Below are positions 22,523 to 29,394 of a DNA stretch of 32,530 bases, piece after piece (position 1 is the first letter of the stretch; every line of letters starts with the position of its first letter). Under the pieces are notes generated by a model. The model made no database searches. It had not been told where the DNA came from and saw only the letters and a program-made list of their open reading frames with translations. The position numbers were made by a program, and so were the translations under genes. Origin of the DNA: CAYFMP01 sp964344215 (lineage in GTDB: Bacteria; Pseudomonadota; Alphaproteobacteria; Rhodospirillales; Casp-alpha2). Where the stretch lies: the NCBI GenBank assembly GCA_964344215.1, contig CAYFMP010000042.1:1-32530 (forward strand), given 5' to 3'.

Positions 22523-24535
22523 ATGCGGGATTCAGATAAGGATCCCCCGGACGGCGACGAGCAGCAAGAACTTCAAGGACTGTTCCGCAATGTTTTCGAG
22601 AATGCCGTTCAGGGGATCGTCCGGACAACTCTTGACGGGCGCTTTGTCAGCGTCAATCCGGCTTATGCGAGGATGATGGGTTACGCCTCGCCCGACGAAG
22701 TGTTGTCGAATATCACCGATATCGGAAGCCAACTGTACACGACACCCGGAGAACGGGATGGAATTCTTGCACGGATCGAGCGGGAGGGCTCGATCCGGAT
22801 CGAAAGCCGTTTTCGCCGTAAAGACGGACAGATCATCTGGGTTGCCGAATCCGTTTGGCCGGTCCGCGGCGAGGACGGCCGCATTGTCTTTCTGGAAGCC
22901 ATCATTGACGACATTTCCGAGCGCAAGGCGGCCGAGGCGGCGCGCGACGACACCTTCAACCTGCTGACCGGCGCCATCGACAGTATCGAGGACGGCGCCG
23001 CTATTTACGACGCTGATGAGCGGTTGGTTCACTTCAATCGGAGCTACACGCAGTATTTCTCCCTCGTCGACGATATCCTCGAACCCGGCATTACCTTCGG
23101 GGAGATTTTCCAGGCGCTCGCCGAGAGGGGACTCTACGACGGCCCGGAAGAAGGCCGCGCGGCTTGGATCGCGTATCGGGTCGAACTGTTCCGCAACGGC
23201 ACGCGAGGCAACGAATTCCAACGCAACGATGGCAGATGGGTTCAGGTCGATTACTACACTCTTGAAGGCGGCGGCACGTTCGTGTTCACCGCCGACATCA
23301 CCGAACGCAAACAGGCTGAAATCTCCCTTCGGAGCGCCAAGGACGAACTGGAGAGACGCGTCGAGGAGCGGACACGGGATCTGCAATCGAGCGAAGCCAG
23401 GCTCAGCGAAGCGCACGCAATTCTGATCGACGCCATCGAAAGCATTCCCGAGGGGTTCGTTCTGTTCGACGCCGATCGACGGCTGGTCATCTGTAATGAA
23501 CGCTACCGCGAATTCTACGGATATTCCGAGGAGGACGCGGCTTCCGGTGCTCTGTGGCAGGATTTGGAAAGACTGGATGTGGAGCGTGGCAGGGTCATCG
23601 TCTCCGAGACTTCGGTGGCGGAATACGTCGCGCGCCGGGGCCAAATTTCGGTCGATCCGTCGAATTCCTTCGACGTGCTCTTGAGCGATGGGCGGCAGTT
23701 GATGGTCCAGGACCGTCAGACGACGACGGGCGGCCTAGTCAGCATTCACACCGACGTTACCAAGCGCAAACAGAGCGAAATCGCCCTGCTCAACGCCGTC
23801 GAGGAAGCGGAAATCGCCAATCGCAGCAAAACCGAGTTTCTCGCCAACATGAGCCACGAGCTTCGCACTCCCCTCAACAGCATCATCGGCTTCTCCCAGA
23901 TGCTGAGCCATCAAGCCTTTGGGCCGCTTGGGAATCCAAGATATGAGACCTATGCGAAAGACATCTGTGGGTCGGGCATTCACCTTCTGGAGTTGATCTC
24001 GGACATACTCGATATTTCGAGGATCGAATCCGGTGGCTTGGTCATGGAAGAAGAGAGCCTGGACCTCAAACAGGTCATCCGCGAGAGCAAGAAGATGGTC
24101 CAGGAACGGGCTGATGCGGCGAATCTTTCGATATCCTCCAGGGTCGCGGCCGATGTTCCCAAATTGCGCGCTGATAGTCGCCAGGTAAAGCAAATCCTCC
24201 TCAACCTGTTATCCAACGCCATCAAGTTCACGCCGGCTGGTGGAAAAGTGGGCATTCGGGTCCGCCTAAACGGTTCGGGCGGCATCTCGATCGAGGCGAA
24301 GGACACCGGCATCGGGATAGCACCCGAAAATATCAATCGGGTGATGGAACCGTTTTTCCAAGTGAAGGGCAACGTCATGGAAACCGGACAGGAAGGAACC
24401 GGGCTCGGTCTTTCGCTGGTCAAATCCCTGGCCGAGAATCACGGCGCAACGGTTTCTCTCAAAAGCGCGCCCGGCCGAGGAGCCACCGTAACGGTTACCA
24501 TGCCTCCGGAGAGGTCTTTACGCGCGACCGACTGA
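22523..24535 (+). CDS. Soluble multi-PAS sensor histidine kinase
   Basis: 670-aa cytoplasmic histidine kinase with no TM segment. Three PAS domains are visible: about 15-140 (LFRNVFENAVQGIVRTTLDG), about 150-270 (LLTGAIDSIEDGAAIYDAD) and about 305-420 (AILIDAIESIPEGFVLFDAD), the last two of the PAS_7 type. The first two end in ERK PAC motifs. HisKA follows with phosphoacceptor His445 in MSHELRTPLNSI; the catalytic part has the N-box (LLNLLSNAIKF, about 560), DTGIGIA (594 on) and GTGLGLSLVKSL (about 626). A short coiled coil separates PAS 2 and 3 (RVEERTRDLQSS). No receiver domain and no response regulator nearby, so it is an orphan in this window. The signal is unknown. Confidence 0.93.
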   Translation: MRDSDKDPPDGDEQQELQGLFRNVFENAVQGIVRTTLDGRFVSVNPAYARMMGYASPDEVLSNITDIGSQLYTTPGERDGILARIEREGSIRIESRFRRKDGQIIWVAESVWPVRGEDGRIVFLEAIIDDISERKAAEAARDDTFNLLTGAIDSIEDGAAIYDADERLVHFNRSYTQYFSLVDDILEPGITFGEIFQALAERGLYDGPEEGRAAWIAYRVELFRNGTRGNEFQRNDGRWVQVDYYTLEGGGTFVFTADITERKQAEISLRSAKDELERRVEERTRDLQSSEARLSEAHAILIDAIESIPEGFVLFDADRRLVICNERYREFYGYSEEDAASGALWQDLERLDVERGRVIVSETSVAEYVARRGQISVDPSNSFDVLLSDGRQLMVQDRQTTTGGLVSIHTDVTKRKQSEIALLNAVEEAEIANRSKTEFLANMSHELRTPLNSIIGFSQMLSHQAFGPLGNPRYETYAKDICGSGIHLLELISDILDISRIESGGLVMEEESLDLKQVIRESKKMVQERADAANLSISSRVAADVPKLRADSRQVKQILLNLLSNAIKFTPAGGKVGIRVRLNGSGGISIEAKDTGIGIAPENINRVMEPFFQVKGNVMETGQEGTGLGLSLVKSLAENHGATVSLKSAPGRGATVTVTMPPERSLRATD

Positions 24536-24666
24536 CCCGAGTTGGGCTACCCCGGAAACCGATGCCACTTGCGCGGCCTCGCCAAGCGCCGTAAACCAAT
24601 AGGCGACGCGCGAGGGCCGCCTCTAGAGACGGTCCCGCCCCTTTATATCCCCCGGGAGGCCTATCG
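24536..24666. other. ilvD upstream region
   Basis: The 131 bases between the kinase and ilvD contain GGGAGG just before the ATG at 24667 but no recognisable promoter. A GC-rich tract followed by CTTTATATCCC at about 24640-24655 could be a promoter -10 region. No leader peptide or T-box-like structure was evident, so regulation by branched-chain amino acids is not shown here. Confidence 0.3.
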
Positions 24667-26391
24667 ATGGACGCCAAGGTATTCGACAAGTCGAGGCTGC
24701 CGAGCCGGCACACCAGCGTCGGCCCCGACAGCGCCCCGCACCGCGCTTTCTATTACGCCATGGGCATGACCGAGGAGGAGATCGCCCAGCCGTTCGTCGG
24801 CGTCGCCACCTGCTGGAACGAGACGGCGCCGTGCAACATCTCGCTCGGTCGTCAGGCCCAGGTCGTCAAGCAGGGCGTCAAGGCGATGGGCGGCACGCCG
24901 CGCGAATTCACCACCATCACCGTCACCGACGGCATCGCCATGGGCCACCAGGGCATGAAGTCGTCGCTGGTCAGCCGCGAGGTGATCGCCGATTCGGTCG
25001 AGCTGACCATGCGCGGCCATTGCTACGATGCGCTGGTCGGCTTGGCCGGCTGCGACAAATCGCTTCCCGCCATGATGATGGTGATGGTCCGCTTGAACGT
25101 GCCCAGCGTCTTCATGTACGGCGGCTCGATCCTGCCCGGCAAGCACCGTGGCAAGGACATCACCGTGCAGGACGTGTTCGAGGCGGTCGGTCGTCACGCC
25201 GGCGGCGAGATCGACGACCAGGAGCTGCACGACATCGAGTGCGCGGCGTGCCCGTCGGCCGGGTCGTGCGGCGGCCAGTTCACGGCCAACACCATGGCCT
25301 GCGTTTCCGAAGCCATCGGACTGGCGCTGCCCGGCTCGGCCGGCGCGCCGGCGCCTTACGAACACCGCCACGCCTTTGCCGAGGCGTCGGGACGCGCCGT
25401 CATGGAGGCGCTGGCCCAAGGCATCCGGCCGCGCGACATCGTGACCAGGAAAGCGCTCGAGAACGCCGCCATGGTGGTGGCGTGCTCCGGCGGCTCGACC
25501 AATGCCGGCCTGCACCTGCCGGCCATCGCCCACGAGGCCGGCATCGACTTCGACCTTCACGACGTCTGCGAGATCTTCCGGAAGACCCCATACATCGCGT
25601 CCTTGAAGCCCGGCGGCAAGTACGTCGCCAAGGACCTCTACGAGATCGGCGGCGTGCCGGTTCTGCTGAAAGCGCTGTTGGACGGCGGCCTGCTGCACGG
25701 CGACTGCCTGACGGTGAGCGGCAAGACCATGGCCGAAAACCTGGAAGGCGTCGAGTTCCCGACCGACCAGGACATCGTCATGCCGGTCTCCGATCCGATC
25801 ACGCCGACCGGCGGCGTCGTCGGCCTCCGTGGCTCGCTGGCGCCGGAAGGCGCCATCGTCAAGGTGGCCGGCATGGAGACGCTGGCCTTCACCGGCCCGG
25901 CTCGCGTCTTCGAGTGCGAGGAGGATGCTTACCAGGCGGTAACCCGGCAACAGATCAACGACGGCGAAGTCATCGTCATACGCAACGAAGGACCGAAAGG
26001 CGGCCCCGGCATGCGCGAGATGCTGTCGACCACGTCGGCGCTCTACGGCCAGGGCATGGGCGATCGTGTGGCGCTGGTCACCGACGGCCGTTTTTCAGGC
26101 GCGACGCGCGGCTTCTGCATCGGCCACGTCGGCCCGGAAGCCGCGGCCGGCGGCCCGATCGGCCTGATCCGGGACGGCGACGTCATCCGCATCGATGCCA
26201 CGGAAGGCATTCTCGACGTCGACGTCCCCGAAGACGAGCTGGCGGCGCGTGCCAAGGACTGGAAGCCGCGCGAACACGATTACCAGTCCGGCGCCCTTTG
26301 GAAATACGCCCAAACGGTCGGCTCGACCGAGAATGGTGCGGTCACCCACCCCGGCGCCACGGCCGAAACCCACGTCTATGCGGACCAGTGA
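24667..26391 (+). CDS. ilvD: Dihydroxy-acid dehydratase
   Basis: 574-aa Fe-S dehydratase of valine and isoleucine biosynthesis: converts 2,3-dihydroxy-isovalerate (or -3-methylvalerate) to the 2-keto acid. Cluster cysteines are seen at Cys56 (ETAPCNISL), Cys129 (GCDKSLPA) and Cys201 (SAGSCGGQFTANTM); this set is shared with [2Fe-2S]-type enzymes. The C-terminal TDGRFSGATRGFCIGHVGPEAA is typical. GGGAGG precedes ATG 24667. The gene is separated from the PilZ gene by four bases. ErpA encoded nearby may supply clusters, which is inference. Confidence 0.97.
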   Translation: MDAKVFDKSRLPSRHTSVGPDSAPHRAFYYAMGMTEEEIAQPFVGVATCWNETAPCNISLGRQAQVVKQGVKAMGGTPREFTTITVTDGIAMGHQGMKSSLVSREVIADSVELTMRGHCYDALVGLAGCDKSLPAMMMVMVRLNVPSVFMYGGSILPGKHRGKDITVQDVFEAVGRHAGGEIDDQELHDIECAACPSAGSCGGQFTANTMACVSEAIGLALPGSAGAPAPYEHRHAFAEASGRAVMEALAQGIRPRDIVTRKALENAAMVVACSGGSTNAGLHLPAIAHEAGIDFDLHDVCEIFRKTPYIASLKPGGKYVAKDLYEIGGVPVLLKALLDGGLLHGDCLTVSGKTMAENLEGVEFPTDQDIVMPVSDPITPTGGVVGLRGSLAPEGAIVKVAGMETLAFTGPARVFECEEDAYQAVTRQQINDGEVIVIRNEGPKGGPGMREMLSTTSALYGQGMGDRVALVTDGRFSGATRGFCIGHVGPEAAAGGPIGLIRDGDVIRIDATEGILDVDVPEDELAARAKDWKPREHDYQSGALWKYAQTVGSTENGAVTHPGATAETHVYADQ

Positions 26392-26395
26392 CGCC

Positions 26396-26698
26396 ATGAG
26401 CCCTTTTGCCGACAAACGCCGCGCCGATCGCCGGGACGTCGCCTTCCAGGCAACCGCCCGCTTCGACGGCAAGGAGATCGACTGCAACATCGTCGACATC
26501 TCGACCGGCGGCGCCAAGATCAACGCTCGCGCCAAGACCGAGCGCGGCATCGAGTTGACCCTGGTCCTGGGCCAGATGGGAGAGCTCGACGCCGAGGTCG
26601 CCTGGACCCGCGACCGTCAGATCGGCATCCGCTTCACGGACGATCCCGAGCGGGTCGCCAACGCGGTGATAGCGCTGGCCTCGTTTGGCGCCGGCTGA
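26396..26698 (+). CDS. Small PilZ-domain protein
   Basis: 100-aa stand-alone PilZ protein, predicted to bind cyclic di-GMP. The two ligand motifs are intact: RRADRRD near residues 8-14 (RxxxR) and DISTGG at about 37-42 (DxSxxG). ATG 26396 lies four bases past ilvD; it has no strong Shine-Dalgarno of its own, so reinitiation from ilvD is plausible. The partner is unknown. It is followed by a second, broken copy. Confidence 0.88.
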   Translation: MSPFADKRRADRRDVAFQATARFDGKEIDCNIVDISTGGAKINARAKTERGIELTLVLGQMGELDAEVAWTRDRQIGIRFTDDPERVANAVIALASFGAG

Positions 26699-26709
26699 GA
26701 GTCAGCGGA

Positions 26710-27021
26710 ATGGCCGGGCCCGACGGCTTCGTGGAGCGCCGCAGGCACGTCCGCCGGCGCATCCTATTGAAGACCAGCCTCTAGGTCGGCGGCATGACGG
26801 CGGCCTGCGAGATCATCGAGAACGGTATCGGCGGCGGCCGCGTCGCCGCCGACCTCGAGGCCGAGCAGGGAACGCCTGTCGAGCTGTCGATTGCCCGGGT
26901 GGGCGACTTCAAGGCGCGCGTCGTGTGGTGCGCCGATCGCGAGGTCGGCTTCGAATTCGACGACAACCCGGAGCGGCTGTCGGAAGCCCTCGTCCTGCTC
27001 GCCACTTACGGCACCGATTAG
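26710..27021 (+). pseudogene. Second PilZ-domain copy with in-frame amber stop
   Basis: From ATG 26710 the frame reads MAGPDGFVERRRHVRRR and stops at TAG 26782-26784, then continues in the same frame to TAG 27019-27021. The C-terminal part (TAACEIIENG...WCADREVGFEFDDNPERL) aligns along its length with the upstream PilZ protein, so this is a tandem paralogue. The RxxxR part is before the stop. The DxSxxG position is degenerate (ENGIGG). Alternatively ATG 26794 starts a 75-aa truncated product without RxxxR. A sequencing error (one base) could also explain the stop. Confidence 0.7.
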
Positions 27022-27041
27022 GCCAGGAAAGGTTGCCGCCC

Positions 27042-28280
27042 ATGCGCATCCCCGCCCTCGACCTCGACTTCATCCGCGCGCTTTACCCCGACGCCTGCTG
27101 GCAGTGGGCGTTCTTCGAGAACGCCGGCGGCTCCTACGTACCCTTGAGCGTCATCGAGCGGATGACCGCCTACATGTCGGAAACCCAGGTGCAGCCCGGT
27201 GCCTCCTATCCGGCCTCGGCGTTGGCGGCGAACCGCATGGCCGAAGCGAAGCGGCTGATGGCGGCGATGATCGGCGCCGACGACGACGAGGTCACCATCG
27301 GCGCCTCGACCTCGATGAACGTCTACGTCCTGGCCCACGCCTTGCGCCCCTTATGGAACGAGGGCGACGAGGTGATCGTCACCGAGCTCAACCACGAGGC
27401 CAATTCGACGCCGTGGCGGCGGCTGGCCGAGACCGGCATTCGCACCGTCCAATGGCCGGTCGACCCGGTCAGCGGCGTCCTCGACGCAGGCGGGCTGGAT
27501 GAGCTGCTGACCGAGAAGACCCGGCTGGTCGCCTTCCCGCATGTTTCGAATATTACCGGCGATATCAACGATATTGCCGCCATCACCGCCAAGGCCCACA
27601 CGGCCGGCGCTTATGTCTGCGTCGACGGCGTCGCCTACGCACCGCACCGGGCCATCGACGTCAAGGCCTGGGACGTCGATTTCTACACCTTCAGTTTCTA
27701 CAAGACCTACGGCCCCCACATCGGCTGCCTCTATGGCAAGCGCGGTCGTCTCTTGGAGGCGCGCGGCCAGTACCATTACTTCATCGGCGAGGACGAAACC
27801 GACAAGAAGCTCAACCCGGCCGGACCTTGCCACGAGACCATCGCGTCGCTCGCCGGCATCGCCGACTACTTCGAGGCACTGGCCGCCCACCACCTGGACA
27901 ACCCGGCCAACGATTTTGCCGGCCGGGTAGCGGCCGTCTTCGAGCTGATGGCGGCCCATGAGGAGGCGCTGGCCGAACCTTTCGTCGAGTTCCTCTTGTC
28001 CAAGCCCAAGGTGCGGCTGTTGGGGCGGCCGAGCGCCGCCCGGGCCGAGCGCGCCCCGACCTTCTCGTTCACCGTCGACGGGCGCGCCTCGGCCGACGTC
28101 CCGAAGCTCTTGGAGGCCGACCGCGTGGCCTGCGGCCACGGCCATTTCTACGCCAAGCGCTTGATCGAGGCGTTGGGTATCGAGGACGCCGACGACGGCG
28201 TCGTCAGGTGCTCGATGGTGCACTACAATACGCCGCAAGAGGTCGAGCGCCTGATCGGGGCGCTGGACCGGGTGCTGTAG
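27042..28280 (+). CDS. Class V aminotransferase / cysteine desulfurase-like protein
   Basis: 412-aa PLP enzyme of the class V fold, resembling the TIGR01976 group of cysteine desulfurase-like proteins. The PLP lysine is Lys221 in SFYKTYGPHIGCLYG; His118 (ELNHEAN), Asp195 (CVDGVAYAPH) and the DVDFYTF segment match the family. ATG 27042 is preceded by AGGAAAGG some 12 bases upstream. Unlike IscS/SufS it lacks the familiar flexible Cys loop as far as I can see, so true desulfurase activity is doubtful. It lies between the PilZ pair and dinB-like genes. Confidence 0.85.
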   Translation: MRIPALDLDFIRALYPDACWQWAFFENAGGSYVPLSVIERMTAYMSETQVQPGASYPASALAANRMAEAKRLMAAMIGADDDEVTIGASTSMNVYVLAHALRPLWNEGDEVIVTELNHEANSTPWRRLAETGIRTVQWPVDPVSGVLDAGGLDELLTEKTRLVAFPHVSNITGDINDIAAITAKAHTAGAYVCVDGVAYAPHRAIDVKAWDVDFYTFSFYKTYGPHIGCLYGKRGRLLEARGQYHYFIGEDETDKKLNPAGPCHETIASLAGIADYFEALAAHHLDNPANDFAGRVAAVFELMAAHEEALAEPFVEFLLSKPKVRLLGRPSAARAERAPTFSFTVDGRASADVPKLLEADRVACGHGHFYAKRLIEALGIEDADDGVVRCSMVHYNTPQEVERLIGALDRVL

Positions 28281-28295
28281 GGGAGAAACGCACCG

Positions 28296-28787
28296 ATGAA
28301 CGTACTGCCGATGATGAGCGAGTTCAGCATCTGGGCGTATAAGCGCATCTACGACGCCTGCGCCGAGCTCGACGATGACGCCTACCGCGAGGACCGCGGT
28401 CTGTTCTTCGGCTCGGTCCACGCCACCCTCAACCATCTCTTGGTCGTCGACAGACTGTGGTTCGGGCGGCTGCAGGGCGAGGTTCCGGCTCTCAAGGGCT
28501 TGAGTGTGATCCTCTATGACGACTTTGCCGCGTTGCGCGCCGCCCAGGAGGCGCAATCGGCCAGCCTGCGCAACTACGTGGCGGGCCTCGGCGAGGACGC
28601 CTTCGGCGACACCATGTCGTTCCGCACCATGGACGGCGTCGAGGGTTCGATGAAGGTGGCCGAGGTGCTGATCACCATGTTCAACCACCAGACCCACCAC
28701 CGAGGCCAGGTCTCGGCGATGCTGACGCAGGCCGGCCTCAAGTACGCCGACCTCGACGTTCCGTATTTCCTGAAGGCGTGGGGTTAG
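28296..28787 (+). CDS. DinB/YfiT-family protein
   Basis: 163-aa four-helix-bundle protein of the DinB superfamily. Putative metal ligands: His47 in ATLNHLLVVDRLW and His131/His135 in FNHQTHHRGQV, the classical DinB triad. The family includes damage-inducible and thiol-dependent transferases; the substrate here is unknown. GGGGAGAAA precedes ATG 28296. Its stop codon overlaps the stop of the next, convergent gene (TTAG at 28784-28787). Confidence 0.88.
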   Translation: MNVLPMMSEFSIWAYKRIYDACAELDDDAYREDRGLFFGSVHATLNHLLVVDRLWFGRLQGEVPALKGLSVILYDDFAALRAAQEAQSASLRNYVAGLGEDAFGDTMSFRTMDGVEGSMKVAEVLITMFNHQTHHRGQVSAMLTQAGLKYADLDVPYFLKAWG

Positions 28788-29323
28788 AGCCCGGCGGCGC
28801 GGGCCTTGGCCCGAACCTGTTTGTCGAGTGCCTTCGATTCCTTCTCGAGCTCGTCCTCGAGGCGCCTGATGCGCCTGTTCAGGTCCTCGACCCTGCGCAG
28901 GCTCCTGGCCCGTTTCTCGGCCCGCTTGCGCTTGTTCCACTTGCGGAACCGCCATTCGCCGGCCACCCCCATCAGGAACAGCCCGGCCACGAAGCAGACG
29001 ATGCCGCCGGCCAGGTAGCCGACCCGGTGCAGCGACACCGCCGTGCCCCAGAAGCCAACCGTGACCAGGGCGGCGGCGGTGGTGAACAAAAGGCGCTTGG
29101 TGACGACGTCGTCCTTCTGCTGCATGTTCTCGGCCTCGGCCAGCGCGTTGGCGATCTCGGTCTTGGCCATCTGCTGCCAGATCTTGAACGACATCCCCTC
29201 GTCGATGGTGCGGCCCTCGCGGATGAACTTCTCCAGGCGCAGGATGACGAACTCGGCGCGCTCCTCGGGCGACGGGTGGTCGCTCAGCTCGGGGATCTCG
29301 AAATCGTCGTCGTTCAAAGGCAT
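28784..29323 (-). CDS. Two-TM membrane protein with C-terminal coiled coil, unknown function
   Basis: A 179-aa protein not recognised. Acidic N-terminus, then a helical region (about 18-70), two TM helices at about 78-97 and 101-121, and a basic KRKRAEKRARSLRR segment leading to a coiled coil (about 140-175) at the C-terminus. ATG 29323 is favoured because GGAGG is 11 bases upstream; GTG 29347 would overlap that site. The gene shares its stop with the convergent dinB-like gene and lies 71 bases downstream of valS in the same direction. Topology with both ends in the cytoplasm is likely from the positive charges. Confidence 0.7.
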   Translation of the reverse strand: MPLNDDDFEIPELSDHPSPEERAEFVILRLEKFIREGRTIDEGMSFKIWQQMAKTEIANALAEAENMQQKDDVVTKRLLFTTAAALVTVGFWGTAVSLHRVGYLAGGIVCFVAGLFLMGVAGEWRFRKWNKRKRAEKRARSLRRVEDLNRRIRRLEDELEKESKALDKQVRAKARAAGL

Positions 29324-29394
29324 GTCAATCCCGCCCTCCTCGTCCACAGCGGGCTTCGGCGGCCGATAGTATACAGCTTCGGGTTACGAAATGG

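Noticed and set aside
24831..26399. 522-codon plus-strand frame inside ilvD
   Set aside because: Arginine-rich frame-shifted shadow of ilvD.
27351..28955. 534-codon minus-strand frame opposite the class V aminotransferase and dinB-like genes
   Set aside because: Antisense shadow; the genes on the other strand carry clear active-site motifs and ribosome binding sites.
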